Positions 33,962 through 42,544 of a stretch of DNA of 64,000 nt are shown piece by piece. The stretch covers positions 806,001-870,000 of the forward strand of contig NZ_CP085193.1 in the NCBI RefSeq assembly GCF_024298965.1, written 5' to 3'. The notes beneath the pieces are model-generated. The model saw nothing but the letters and a program-made list of their open reading frames with translations. It was not told the origin of the DNA and did no database searches. Source of the stretch: Streptomyces rapamycinicus NRRL 5491 (lineage in GTDB: Bacteria > Actinomycetota > Actinomycetes > Streptomycetales > Streptomycetaceae). Positions within the stretch are counted from its first letter, which is position 1, and each line of letters starts with the position of its first letter. Both the position numbers and the translations under genes were made by a program.

Positions 33962-34151
33962 GTGACCGTCGCAACTGCCTTCGCCACGTGGCGGAAAGAT
34001 GAAGGGCCGCTGACCGAGGCGTTCACGGAACGGGCTTCTCGGATCCGAGAAACCCCGGCCGCATGGCTGGCTCCCGGCGTATGCGCCACGTGTCATGGGC
34101 ACGGAACTCTCCTGCTCGTCCACGCACCACGGCCTCCCACGGGCCGGCACT

Positions 34152-34196
34152 CCCCCACACAGATGCACACCCCCACACAGCTGCCCCCCACAGATG
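34152..34196 (+). repeat. Three imperfect copies of CCCCCACACAGATG
   Basis: CCCCCACACAGATG (34152-34165), CCCCCACACAGCTG (34170-34183) and CCCCCACAGATG (34185-34196) lie just upstream of the agmatinase-type start. The last copy contains an in-frame ATG that is an alternative start codon. Confidence 0.6.
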
Positions 34197-34214
34197 AAGG
34201 ATCCAGCGCCGACC

Positions 34215-35213
34215 ATGACCGCGAACTGTCCCGACGCGCCCAGGCCCGTCCCGCCCCAGGAGACGGACGCCACCCTGCACTTCACGGGCCCAGCAACATT
34301 CGGCCGCGTCCCCCGCCTGGACCAGGTCGGCACCGCGGACATCGCCGTGGTCGGGGTGCCGTTCGACGCCGGTGTCTCCTACCGGCCCGGGGCCCGCTTC
34401 GGGGCGAACGCCGTCCGGGAGGCGTCGCGCCAGCTGCGCCCCTACAATCCGGCCCTGGACGTGTATCCGTTTCACTACGCCCAGGTCGCCGACGCCGGTG
34501 ACATCACCGCCAATCCGCACAACATCGACGAGGCGGTCGAGAGCATCGAGGCGGGTGCGGACGCTTTGCTGTCCACGGGCGCGCAGCTGATGACACTGGG
34601 CGGCGACCACACCATCGCGCTCCCGCTCCTGCGCTCGGTGGCCCGCCGCCACGGCCCGGTGGCACTGCTGCACTTCGACGCGCACCTGGACACCTGGGAC
34701 TCCCACTTCGGCGCCCAGTACACCCATGGGACTCCGTTCCGCCGCGCGGCCGAGGAGGGCATCCTCGACACCTCCGCACTCTCCCACGTCGGCACCCGCG
34801 GCTCGCTGTACAGCAAGGAAGACCTGGACGAGGACACCAAACTGGGCTTCGGGATCGTCACCGCGGCCGATGTGATGCGGCGCGGGGTGGACGAGGTGGT
34901 CCAGCAGCTCAAGGAGCGCATCGGCAAACGGCCGCTGTACATCTCCGTGGACATCGATGTGCTGGATCCCGCACACGCCCCCGGCACCGGCACCCCCGAG
35001 GCGGGCGGCCTCACCTCACGCGAACTGCTGGAGATCGTGCGCGGGCTCACCGACTGCTATGTGGTCTCCGCCGACCTGGTCGAGGTCGCCCCGGCGTACG
35101 ACCACGCCGAGATCACCGCCGTGGCCGCCTCGCACACCGCGTATGAGCTGATCACCCTCATGTCCCGGCAGATCGCCTTCTTCCGCTGGATGGAGGAGAA
35201 CAAGCCGTCGTAG
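34215..35213 (+). CDS. Agmatinase/guanidino-acid hydrolase (ureohydrolase family)
   Basis: A 332-residue binuclear manganese ureohydrolase. Metal ligands are visible in [22 protein letters not shown] and [21 protein letters not shown]. The family removes urea from agmatine, guanidinobutyrate or related compounds; the FGRVPR and [19 protein letters not shown] regions fit the agmatinase/guanidinobutyrase branch. ATG 34215 is the likely start; ATG 34194, seven codons earlier, is possible. The gene stands 250 bases behind an IclR regulator, which suggests substrate-induced catabolism, and ends in a strong terminator. Confidence 0.88.
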   Translation: MTANCPDAPRPVPPQETDATLHFTGPATFGRVPRLDQVGTADIAVVGVPFDAGVSYRPGARFGANAVREASRQLRPYNPALDVYPFHYAQVADAGDITANPHNIDEAVESIEAGADALLSTGAQLMTLGGDHTIALPLLRSVARRHGPVALLHFDAHLDTWDSHFGAQYTHGTPFRRAAEEGILDTSALSHVGTRGSLYSKEDLDEDTKLGFGIVTAADVMRRGVDEVVQQLKERIGKRPLYISVDIDVLDPAHAPGTGTPEAGGLTSRELLEIVRGLTDCYVVSADLVEVAPAYDHAEITAVAASHTAYELITLMSRQIAFFRWMEENKPS

Positions 35214-35215
35214 AC

Positions 35216-35237
35216 ACGCGACCTCACGTCGCGTTTT
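35216..35237 (+). terminator. Intrinsic terminator after the agmatinase gene
   Basis: ACGCGAC and GTCGCGT form a 7-bp stem around CTCAC and are followed by TTTT, 2 bases after the stop codon; one of the few with a T-run in this window. Confidence 0.75.
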
Positions 35238-35393
35238 CGGCGGATCAAGAGACCAGCTCACGCCATGGCGTTTCCTGTCGCAATCCGTGGGATACAGGGC
35301 GCTATCGTCATGGCAGCGGTCCGGCCGCCGCGCGAGGCTGTGGACAGCGTCCCACCGCCGGGGCGTACTGCTACGGACACGGAGAGCGGATAG

Positions 35394-36041
35394 ATGACGA
35401 CTGACCTTGATATCGCGGCGGGTGTGAAGGTGCCGTCCACGGCGCTGGCGCGCGAGGCGACGGAGCTGATCCGTGACACGACGAACGAGCTCATCTATCA
35501 CCACTCACGGCGGGTGTACTTCTTCGGCAGTCTGCGGGGCCGCGGGCGCGATCTGAGCTTCGACCCGGAGCTGCTGTATCTGGGGGCGATGTTCCACGAC
35601 GTGGGCCTGAACGAGGCGTTCCATGCCAGCGGCCGCCGTTTCGAGGTGGACAGCGCGAACGAGGCGAAGCGGTTCCTGCAGGCTCATGGTGTCCCCGAGG
35701 ACAGCGTCCGCCGGGTCTGGACGGCGATCGCCCTGCACACCACTCCCGGCGTCCCCGAGTTCATGGAACCGGAAGTGGCCCTGGTGACGGCCGGTGTCGA
35801 GTACGACGTGCTCGGCATCGGATATGGGGATCTCGCCGCCGAGGACCGGGAGGCGGTCGTGGCGCTGCATCCGCGCCCCGACTTCAAGAACCGGATTCTG
35901 CGGGCGTTCACCGACGGCGTCCGTTCCAAGCCGGAGACGACGTTCGGCAACGTCAAGGCGGATGTCCTGGAACACTTCGTGCCCGGCTTCGAGCGGGGGG
36001 ACTTCGTCCGGACGATCCTGGATTCCCGGTGGGCGGAATAG
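35394..36041 (+). CDS. HD-domain phosphohydrolase-like protein
   Basis: A 215-residue soluble protein. The HD metal site is formed by HHSRRVYFFG, LYLGAMFHDVGLN and AIALHTTPG, the pattern of the cyanamide hydratase-like HD proteins. Its substrate is unknown; relatives act on nitriles/cyanamide or on nucleotide-like compounds. ATG 35394 follows a GGAGAGCGG purine run. Its last 13 bases overlap the start of the GlxA-type regulator gene, so the two are translated together. Confidence 0.85.
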   Translation: MTTDLDIAAGVKVPSTALAREATELIRDTTNELIYHHSRRVYFFGSLRGRGRDLSFDPELLYLGAMFHDVGLNEAFHASGRRFEVDSANEAKRFLQAHGVPEDSVRRVWTAIALHTTPGVPEFMEPEVALVTAGVEYDVLGIGYGDLAAEDREAVVALHPRPDFKNRILRAFTDGVRSKPETTFGNVKADVLEHFVPGFERGDFVRTILDSRWAE

Positions 36042-37057
36042 CCCGGCGGGCGGCGGGACCATCGCGGACACCACGGGCGTCCGGTGGTGTCCGCACCGTC
36101 GCGATCGTCGCGTTCGACGGGGTGCAGCTGCTGGATGTCACCGGCCCGGTGGAGGTCTTCACCACGGCCAATCACTACGGTGCCGACTACGACGTACGGG
36201 TCGTCTCCCTCGCCGGTGACGCCGTCACCACCTCGTCCGGGCTGGTGATCAGTGCCGATGGCGCGCCCGGCACACTGCCGCGACGCCTGGGCACCCTGCT
36301 GGTCCCCGGCAGAAGGGACTGGCGCTCGGCGGTGGCCGACACCGGCCTGATCGGGCTGGTGACCGACCTGTCGACGCGGGCGAAGCGTGTGGCGTCCGTG
36401 TGCGCGGGGGCCTTCGTCCTGGCCGAGGCCGGCATCCTGGACGGCCGCCGTGCCGCCACGCACTGGGAACTGGCCTCCCAGCTGGCCGCCGCCTATCCGC
36501 AGGTGCGGGTGGACGGCCATCCCGTCTTCGTCCGGGACGGTCAGGTGGCCACATCGGCCGGTATCACCGCGGGGATCGACCTTTCGCTGTCCCTGGTCGA
36601 GGAGGACTGGGGAGCGGACGTGGCACGCGATGTGGCCAGACAGCTGGTGGTCTTCATGGCCCGCCCGGGCGGGCAGGCGCAGTTCAGCGCGCGGCTGACC
36701 CCGCGGGAACCCCGGCATCCGGCGGTGCGCCGGGTGATGGACCGTGTCACCGCGGACCCCGCGGGGGGCCATACGCTCGCCACGCTGGCCGACGAGGGCG
36801 GTGTGAGCGTCCGTCACCTTGAGCGGCTGTTTCGCACCGAGGTCGGCATGACCCCCGGCCGTTACGTCGAATCGGTCCGTGTGGAGGCCGCCCAGACCCT
36901 GCTCGCCGATGGCACCGGCACGGTCGAGGAGGTGGCGCGGCAGGCGGGGTTCGGCTCCTCGGAGTCGCTGCGCCGGGTCTTTCAGCACACCCTCGGGGTC
37001 TCACCGACGGTGTACCGCGCGCGCTTCCGCAGCACTCTCGGCGACCGGACGCGCTGA
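36029..37057 (+). CDS. GlxA-family regulator (DJ-1/PfpI plus AraC helix-turn-helix)
   Basis: A 342-residue protein. Residues about 22-190 are a DJ-1/PfpI domain (VAIVAFDGVQLLDVTGPVEV, nucleophile-elbow VASVCAGAFVLAEAGIL, ATHWELAS); residues about 235-335 are a double AraC-type helix-turn-helix (TLATLADEGGVSVRHLERLF, VEEVARQAGFGSSESLRRVF). GlxA-type proteins are transcription activators with an amidase-like sensor domain. GTG 36029 overlaps the end of the HD gene. It may sense the compound handled by the HD protein. Confidence 0.9.
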   Translation: MGGIARRAAGPSRTPRASGGVRTVAIVAFDGVQLLDVTGPVEVFTTANHYGADYDVRVVSLAGDAVTTSSGLVISADGAPGTLPRRLGTLLVPGRRDWRSAVADTGLIGLVTDLSTRAKRVASVCAGAFVLAEAGILDGRRAATHWELASQLAAAYPQVRVDGHPVFVRDGQVATSAGITAGIDLSLSLVEEDWGADVARDVARQLVVFMARPGGQAQFSARLTPREPRHPAVRRVMDRVTADPAGGHTLATLADEGGVSVRHLERLFRTEVGMTPGRYVESVRVEAAQTLLADGTGTVEEVARQAGFGSSESLRRVFQHTLGVSPTVYRARFRSTLGDRTR

Positions 37058-37090
37058 GGGACATCGGCCGACGGTGGGCCGACAGCAAAC

Positions 37091-37121
37091 GGCCCTCACC
37101 GACGGGGGAACGGCGAGGGCC
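37091..37121 (+). terminator. Hairpin after the GlxA-type gene
   Basis: GGCCCTC-A-CCG pairs with CGG-C-GAGGGCC around ACGGGGGAA, with one internal mismatch, 34 bases after the stop codon. A second hairpin, GGTGCCC/GGGCACC, lies at 37215-37232. The rest of 37122-37322 shows nothing else I can name. Confidence 0.55.
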
Positions 37122-37322
37122 TACGTTCAGTGTGGCACGAATCAGTGCGGAAGAATCCGTTCCGAGCGACAAACATTGCATATATCTGCCGCCCGGCTCC
37201 CCATCGGTGCGACCGGTGCCCCGCCGGGCACCATCCCGCCGTAGCTCCTCCCGAGGCGGAGGGTCCACCTCCACCAGGGTGCGCGCGGGGCGCCCACGTC
37301 CTGAGACGGAATCCCGAAGTCG

Positions 37323-37352
37323 TTGACGGGGACTGTAAGGCGCTGCCATCCT
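37323..37352 (+). promoter_or_regulatory. Candidate promoter of the sulfonate leader-operon
   Basis: TTGACG (37323-37328) and CATCCT (37347-37352) are 18 bases apart. The expected transcription start falls at about 37359-37360, on the GTG of the leader peptide, so the leader would be read from a leaderless mRNA. Confidence 0.5.
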
Positions 37353-37359
37353 GCTGAAT

Positions 37360-37443
37360 GTGAGCCAAGCCGAGAAATTCGCCGTGCGTCTGCACGTCGA
37401 TCTGCGACGCCAAGCCAGCGCCATCTGTGCCGCCGGCCGTTGA
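37360..37443 (+). CDS. Cysteine-type leader peptide of the sulfonate operon
   Basis: A 27-residue frame from GTG 37360 to TGA 37441-37443 encodes VSQAEKFAVRLHVDLRRQAS followed by AICAAGR. The core RLHVDLxRxASAIC is the pattern of the short actinobacterial leader peptides found in front of sulfur-assimilation operons, where ribosome behaviour at the near-terminal Cys codon is thought to sense cysteine supply. It lies 247 bases before the SsuA-like gene. It is too short to find by ordinary gene calling. Confidence 0.75.
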   Translation: MSQAEKFAVRLHVDLRRQASAICAAGR

Positions 37444-37690
37444 GCCATTCGCGCTCCGCTCTTTCGCTCCTCTTTCCGCTCGGCATCTGACGGTATCCGC
37501 TGCCCTCTGAGCACGGCCGGTCCTGCCTGCGTCCGCTCCCCTGCCTTCCGCTGATTCCCCCTCACTTTGTGACGGCGGAAACGCAGGGAAAGTCTTCATC
37601 GCGTCCCAGGACTCCGTGCGCGGTTTTTCGGATAACTGCCGTGCGGTGATTCGGCCTGCCCTCCGCGTCCCCTTACGCAAGGACCTCGTT
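37444..37690 (+). promoter_or_regulatory. Untranslated stretch between leader peptide and ssuA-like gene
   Basis: This is where an attenuator would sit. The first half is pyrimidine-rich (repeated CGCTC/TCCGCT words, 37450-37560); a run of five T at 37624-37628 follows a GC-rich segment and could be the end of a terminator, but I could not define a convincing stem by eye. AAGGA at 37679-37683 is the ribosome site of the next gene. Confidence 0.4.
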
Positions 37691-38761
37691 ATGCGTACAG
37701 CTAATTCCAGGCGACAATTCATGACCCTGCTCGGCGCCTCGGTCGCGGCGGTGAGCTGCGGTACGGCCACGGGCAACCCCTCCGGGAAGCAGACCAAGAA
37801 GCTCCGGTACCAGGGGTGGGCGGGCCAGGTCACCGTGCCGGAGCTCGCCGAGGACCTGGGATATCTGGGCGATGTGAAGCTGGACTGGGTGGGCAACACC
37901 ATCAGCGGTCCGCAGGACATCCAGTCAGCGGCCACCGGGCAGATCGACTTCGGAGGGGCCTTCAACGGCGCCGTCGTCAAACTGGCCGCGAACGGCGCCC
38001 CCATCACCTCCGTCATCAGCTACTACGGATCCGATCGCCATGCGTACAACGGCTTTTTCGTGCTGGCGGACAGCCCCATCCGGTCGGCCCGCGACCTCAT
38101 CGGGAAGAAAGTCGGGATGAACACCCTCGGCGCCCACTCCGAGGCGATGCTCGATATCTATCTCAAGCGCCATGGACTGTCCAAGGCGGAGATCGGCAAG
38201 GTACAGCCCCTGGTGGTGCCCCCGGTCAATACCGAACAGTCGCTGCGGCAGCACCAGATCCAGGTGGGCGTGCTCGGGGACATCCTGCGGGACAAGGCCG
38301 TGGCCCATGGCGGCATGCGCCCGCTGTTCACCGATGTCCAGCTGCTCGGGGCATTCAGCGCCGGAACGTATGTGATGACCGATCGCTTTCTGCGGCAGAA
38401 CCCGGACACGGCCACAACCTTCGTCACCGGCGTGGCCCGCGCCATCGAGTGGGCCCGCGCGACACCGCGCGAGCAGGTGATCGCACGGATGACGCGGATA
38501 GTGCGGAAGCGCGACCGGAAGGAGGACGCCACACCACTGAAGTACTGGAAATCCTTCGGAGTCGCCGAGACCGGCGGCCGGATCACCGACAAGCAGCTCC
38601 AGCTGTGGATCGACTGGCTGGAGGAGCGCGGCGACATCAAGCGCGGCAAGGTCACGGCGTCCGACCTCTACACCAACCAATACAACGACTACCGCCCCGG
38701 GAGCCCCGGGAGCGCCGCGTCCGGCTCCCCCGCTCCCTCCCCCGCGACGAACCGGAGCTGA
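37691..38761 (+). CDS. ssuA: Sulfonate-type ABC transporter substrate-binding protein (SsuA-like)
   Basis: A 356-residue exported binding protein. The N-terminus (RRQFMTLLGASVAAVSC) is a twin-arginine lipoprotein signal with Cys about residue 20. The mature domain has the NMT1/SsuA fold: KLRYQGWAGQVTVPELAEDL, SAATGQIDFGGAFNGAVVKL, SARDLIGKKVGMNTLG and a DRFLRQNPDTATTFVTGVAR segment. It delivers a sulfonate or similar organosulfur compound to the SsuBC-like channel. Start ATG 37691 has AAGGA 7 bases upstream. It is the first protein-coding gene after the cysteine-type leader. Confidence 0.8.
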   Translation: MRTANSRRQFMTLLGASVAAVSCGTATGNPSGKQTKKLRYQGWAGQVTVPELAEDLGYLGDVKLDWVGNTISGPQDIQSAATGQIDFGGAFNGAVVKLAANGAPITSVISYYGSDRHAYNGFFVLADSPIRSARDLIGKKVGMNTLGAHSEAMLDIYLKRHGLSKAEIGKVQPLVVPPVNTEQSLRQHQIQVGVLGDILRDKAVAHGGMRPLFTDVQLLGAFSAGTYVMTDRFLRQNPDTATTFVTGVARAIEWARATPREQVIARMTRIVRKRDRKEDATPLKYWKSFGVAETGGRITDKQLQLWIDWLEERGDIKRGKVTASDLYTNQYNDYRPGSPGSAASGSPAPSPATNRS

Positions 38762-38765
38762 TCCC

Positions 38766-39590
38766 ATGACCGTCAAAATCGCCTTTGAGCAGGTCCGCAA
38801 GGTGTTCCCGGTGCAGGGGACGGCCGGCTCCCGCCGGGCCGGTGAGTTCACCGCCCTGGACGGGATCGACCTGGAGATCTCCGCCGGTGAGTTCATGGTG
38901 GTCGTCGGGCCCAGTGGATGCGGCAAGTCCACACTGCTCGACCTGCTCGGCGGCCTCGCCCGGCCCACCAGCGGGCGGATCCTCCTGGACGGAGAGCCGG
39001 TCACCGGCCCCGGCCTGGACCGGGGCATCGTCTTCCAGCAGTACGCCCTGCTTCCCTGGCGCACGGCCCTGGGCAATGTGGAGTTCGGCCTGGAGGCCAC
39101 CGGAGTGCCGCGGCGCCGGCGCGCCGAACGCGCCAGGGAGTACCTGGACCTGGTGGGCCTGTCCGGGTTCGAGGACCGGCACCCGCATGAGCTATCCGGC
39201 GGGATGCGGCAGCGCGTGGCGATCGCCCGCAGCCTCGCCTACGACCCGGATGTGCTGCTCATGGACGAGCCGTTCGCCGCCCTGGACGCCCAGACCCGGG
39301 AGCTGTTGCAGGACGAGCTGTTGCGGATCTGGGAACGCACCGGCAAGACGGTGGTCTTCATCACCCATGGCATCGAGGAAGCGGTCTACCTCGGACAGCG
39401 GGTGGCCGTCCTCACCTCCCGCCCCGGAGTCGTCAAAGAGGTCGTACCGATCTCGCTGGACGCCCGCACCACGGCGGACGACGTGCGCTCGAGCCCGGAG
39501 TTCGCGCGCCACCGGCATCGGATCTGGAGCCTCCTTCAGGACGAAGTGGCCCGCGCCCAGCAGCTGGAGAAGGAGAGTGTTCCCGCATGA
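38766..39590 (+). CDS. ssuB: Sulfonate-type ABC transporter ATPase (SsuB-like)
   Basis: A 274-residue ATPase. Walker A is GPSGCGKST, Q-loop region IVFQQYALLPWRTALGNVEF, signature LSGGMRQRVAIARSLAYDPD, Walker B LLMDEPFAALD and H-loop FITHGIEEAVYLG; the LPWRT and HGIEEAVYL words are typical of the nitrate/sulfonate/taurine subfamily. It starts 4 bases after the binding-protein gene and its stop overlaps the permease start (ATGA). Confidence 0.9.
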   Translation: MTVKIAFEQVRKVFPVQGTAGSRRAGEFTALDGIDLEISAGEFMVVVGPSGCGKSTLLDLLGGLARPTSGRILLDGEPVTGPGLDRGIVFQQYALLPWRTALGNVEFGLEATGVPRRRRAERAREYLDLVGLSGFEDRHPHELSGGMRQRVAIARSLAYDPDVLLMDEPFAALDAQTRELLQDELLRIWERTGKTVVFITHGIEEAVYLGQRVAVLTSRPGVVKEVVPISLDARTTADDVRSSPEFARHRHRIWSLLQDEVARAQQLEKESVPA

Positions 39591-40522
39591 GCCCCGTGAC
39601 CGGGACGACCACCGCGACAGCGGACCACACCGCCCCCGGCACCCCGGCCGAAGCCGCCTCCGAGCCACGTACCACCGCGGGCCCGACGGCACCGCGCGAG
39701 GCGCCACGCCGGGCGGCACCGCTGGCGGCCGTGGCCCGGACCGCCGGGCGCAGGCTGCCCGGCCTGCTGCTGCGCGCCCTCACCAAAGTGGCGGCGATCG
39801 CCGCCCTCCTGGCCGTATGGGAGACAGCGCCCCGCGTGGGCCTGGTGGACCGCACCTTCCTGCCGCCCTTCAGCGAGGTCGCCCGCGCCTGGTGGGGGCT
39901 GCTGGGCGACGGGCAGCTCACCGACAACGCCGAGGCCAGCCTGGTGCGTTCGTTCGCCGGATTCGGTCTGGCCGTCGCCATCGGCGTGCCACTCGGGTTG
40001 CTGATCGGCCGCTACCGGCTGGTCGCGGACCTGCTGGGACCGCTGCTCGAAGTGTTTCGCAACACCGCCGCGTTGGCGCTGCTCCCGGTGTTCGTCCTGC
40101 TGCTGGGCATCGGTGAGACGTCCAAGATCTCGATCGTGCTCTACGCCTGCACCTGGCCGATCCTGCTCAATACCATCAGCGCGGTGCGCAACGTGGACCC
40201 CACGCTGCTGAAGCTGGCGAAGTCCATGGACCTCCCCGCGCTCCGGCTGTTCCAGAAGGTGATCCTGCCCGCCTCCGTACCGACGATCTTCACGGGGATA
40301 CGGCTGGCCGGGGCCTCTTCCATCCTGGTGCTGGTGGCGGCGGAGATGGTCGGTGCCAAGGAGGGGCTCGGCTATCTGATCAACACGTCCCAGTACAACT
40401 TCGCCATTCCGCAGATGTACGCCGGGATCCTCACCATCTCCGTCATCGGCGTGGCCTTCAACCAGCTGCTCGTGGCCGTGGAGCGCCGGCTCAGCTCCTG
40501 GCGCGTCCCGGTGCGGAGCTGA
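39587..40522 (+). CDS. ssuC: Sulfonate-type ABC transporter permease (SsuC-like)
   Basis: A 311-residue membrane protein. A polar Ala/Thr/Pro-rich leader of ~60 residues precedes about six helices (VAAIAALLAVWETAP, FAGFGLAVAIGVPLGLLIG, LLEVFRNTAALALLPVFVLL). The EAA-type loop lies in LLKLAKSMDLPALRLFQKVI and LPASVPTIFTGIRLAGASSI is characteristic of the TauC/SsuC group. ATG 39587 overlaps the ATPase stop. Confidence 0.9.
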   Translation: MSPVTGTTTATADHTAPGTPAEAASEPRTTAGPTAPREAPRRAAPLAAVARTAGRRLPGLLLRALTKVAAIAALLAVWETAPRVGLVDRTFLPPFSEVARAWWGLLGDGQLTDNAEASLVRSFAGFGLAVAIGVPLGLLIGRYRLVADLLGPLLEVFRNTAALALLPVFVLLLGIGETSKISIVLYACTWPILLNTISAVRNVDPTLLKLAKSMDLPALRLFQKVILPASVPTIFTGIRLAGASSILVLVAAEMVGAKEGLGYLINTSQYNFAIPQMYAGILTISVIGVAFNQLLVAVERRLSSWRVPVRS

Positions 40523-40549
40523 TCCGACGAAAGCGAGAGGTGCTGTCGT

Positions 40550-42142
40550 ATGACCACGCTCGATCTGACCACTGACGTCCTCGTCGTCGGTGGCGGCCCG
40601 GCCGCCACCTGGGCCGCCCTGAAAGCGGCCCGCGCCGGTGCCGACGTCGTCCTCGCCGACAAGGGGTACTGCGGTACCAGCGGCGCCACCGCCTCCGCGG
40701 GCACCGGCGTGTGGTACGTCCCGCCGGAGCCCGCCGCACGCGAGGCGGCCATGGCGAGCAGGGAGGCGCTCGGCGGTCACCTGGCCGACCGGCGCTGGAT
40801 GACACGCGTCCTGGACCAGACGTACGAGAGCGTCAACGAGCTCGCGGACGAGGCCCGTTACCCCTTCCCGACCGGTCCGGACGGACGGCCGCTCAGGAAC
40901 GGTCTGCAAGGCCCCGAGTACATGCGGCGGATGCGTGTGCGCGTCCGGCGCACGGGCGTACGCGTCCTGGACCACAGCCCGGTCCGCGAACTGCTCGCCG
41001 ACACCTCGGGCGCGGTGGCGGGCGCCACCGGATACCGGCGCCAGGCGCGGCAGCCGTACCGGGTCCGCGCGGGTGCAGTGGTCCTGGCCACCGGCGGCTG
41101 CGCGTTCCTCAGCGGTGCCCTCGGATGCAACGTCAACACCGGTGACGGCGCCCTGTTCGCCGCCGAGGCCGGAGCCGAGCTGTCCGGGATGGAGTTCTCC
41201 AACGCGTACGCCATCGCGCCCGAGCACACCTCGGTCACCAAGGCCGCCTTCTACACCTTCGCCACCTTCTTCCACGAGGACGGCACGGTGCTGGAGGGTG
41301 CGGCGAGCCAGGGCGGACGCTCGGTCATCGCCCGGGCGCTGCTGGAGGAGAAGGTGTACTGCCGCCTGGACCGCGCCGACGCGGCCGCGCGGGCGGCCAT
41401 GCGCCTGGCCCAGCCCAACTTCTTCCTCACCTTCGACCGGCTGGGCATCGACCCCTTCACCCAGCGCTTCGCCATCACCCTGATCGCCGAGGGCACCGTG
41501 CGCGGCACCGGCGGGATCCGCCTCACCGGTGACGACTGCGCCACCACCGTGCCCGGGCTCTACGCGGCGGGTGACGCCGCCACCCGCGAGCTGATCTGCG
41601 GCGGCTTCACCGGCGGCGGCAGCCACAACGCGGCCTGGGCCATCTCCTCCGGCGGCTGGGCGGGGCGGGCGGCGGCGCGCCACGCGCGCTCGCTCTCCGG
41701 CGGCGCCCGCACCCGGTGGACCGTCCCGGTGGGTGGCGCCGGGCTGCGCCCGACCGGTACGCCGGGACCGGCCGACGGCTTCCGCGAGGTGGTCGCCGCC
41801 GTCCAGGGCGAGGTCCTTCCGTACCGGAAGAACTACCTGCGCCACGGAGACGGCCTCGCGGCCTCCCTGCGGGCGCTGGACGACACCTGGCACCGGCTGC
41901 GCGCCACGCTGTACGCCGGTGACGGGGATGCCGTACGGGCCCGGCAGGCCGCGGCGATGGTGGCACACGCCCGCTGGATGTACACCGCGGCGCTCGCCCG
42001 CACCGAGACCCGGGGCATGGCCAAGCGGCTCGACTTCCCCGCCCAGGACCCGGGACAGCACCACCGCATCGTGACGGGCGGTCTCGACCGCGTATGGACC
42101 CGCCCGGAGCCCCTGACCACCGCACCACGGGAGGTTGCCTGA
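40550..42142 (+). CDS. AprA-like FAD flavoprotein (fumarate reductase/APS reductase superfamily)
   Basis: A 530-residue flavoprotein. The N-terminal FAD motif is VLVVGGGPAATWAALKAARA, followed by GATASAGTGVWYVPP, VVLATGGCAFLSGALGCNVN and GDGALFAAEAGAELSGMEFS, and VPGLYAAGDAATRELICGG plus SHNAAWAISSGGWAG at the C-terminal FAD site. The arrangement with a dedicated two-cluster ferredoxin next to it mirrors AprAB, the APS reductase of sulfur bacteria. Here it lies between a sulfonate importer and TauD, so a redox step on sulfur (sulfite, APS or a sulfonate) is likely. Start ATG 40550 follows a GAGAGG site. Confidence 0.8.
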   Translation: MTTLDLTTDVLVVGGGPAATWAALKAARAGADVVLADKGYCGTSGATASAGTGVWYVPPEPAAREAAMASREALGGHLADRRWMTRVLDQTYESVNELADEARYPFPTGPDGRPLRNGLQGPEYMRRMRVRVRRTGVRVLDHSPVRELLADTSGAVAGATGYRRQARQPYRVRAGAVVLATGGCAFLSGALGCNVNTGDGALFAAEAGAELSGMEFSNAYAIAPEHTSVTKAAFYTFATFFHEDGTVLEGAASQGGRSVIARALLEEKVYCRLDRADAAARAAMRLAQPNFFLTFDRLGIDPFTQRFAITLIAEGTVRGTGGIRLTGDDCATTVPGLYAAGDAATRELICGGFTGGGSHNAAWAISSGGWAGRAAARHARSLSGGARTRWTVPVGGAGLRPTGTPGPADGFREVVAAVQGEVLPYRKNYLRHGDGLAASLRALDDTWHRLRATLYAGDGDAVRARQAAAMVAHARWMYTAALARTETRGMAKRLDFPAQDPGQHHRIVTGGLDRVWTRPEPLTTAPREVA

Positions 42143-42510
42143 TGATCGAGCTGGTCTCGGCCGAGCGCTGTATCGCCTGCGACAAATGCGTGAGGGTGTG
42201 CCCGACGAACGTCTTCGACCGGGGCCCGGACGGCGTGCCGCTGCTCAGCCGCCAGGAAGACTGCCAGACCTGCTTCCAGTGCGAGGCGAACTGCCCGGTC
42301 GACGCGCTGTTCGTCGCGCCCGTCACCCATCCGCTGCCCGACGACCGCGCGGTGCGCGACGAGCGCCATCTGGACCGCACCGGCCTGCTCGGCAGCTACC
42401 GCCGCCACATCGGCTGGGGCCACGGCCGGACGCCCGGGGCACTGCGGGCCGTGGGCCCGCGGCTGCCCGCACCGGGCGGCAGACCGCCCGCACCGCCCAT
42501 CACCTCCTGA
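42142..42510 (+). CDS. 2[4Fe-4S] ferredoxin, AprB-like partner
   Basis: A 122-residue iron-sulfur protein. Two cluster motifs are plain: C-IA-C-DK-C-VRV-CP (about residues 10-21) and C-QT-C-FQ-C-EAN-CP (about 40-51). The C-terminal 60 residues are polar and Pro/Gly-rich. ATG 42142 shares one base with the flavoprotein stop (TGATG) and GGGAGG sits 8 bases upstream, so the two proteins are made together; the ferredoxin most likely feeds electrons to or from the flavoprotein. Confidence 0.88.
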   Translation: MIELVSAERCIACDKCVRVCPTNVFDRGPDGVPLLSRQEDCQTCFQCEANCPVDALFVAPVTHPLPDDRAVRDERHLDRTGLLGSYRRHIGWGHGRTPGALRAVGPRLPAPGGRPPAPPITS

Positions 42511-42544
42511 ATCCTGAACACGCCACCGAAGGGAAAGAGCCCGT

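Noticed and set aside
37205..37235. GGTGCCC/GGGCACC hairpin as an attenuator of the sulfonate operon
   Set aside because: It lies upstream of the predicted transcription start, so it cannot act in that mRNA; a second terminator for the GlxA-type gene is more likely.
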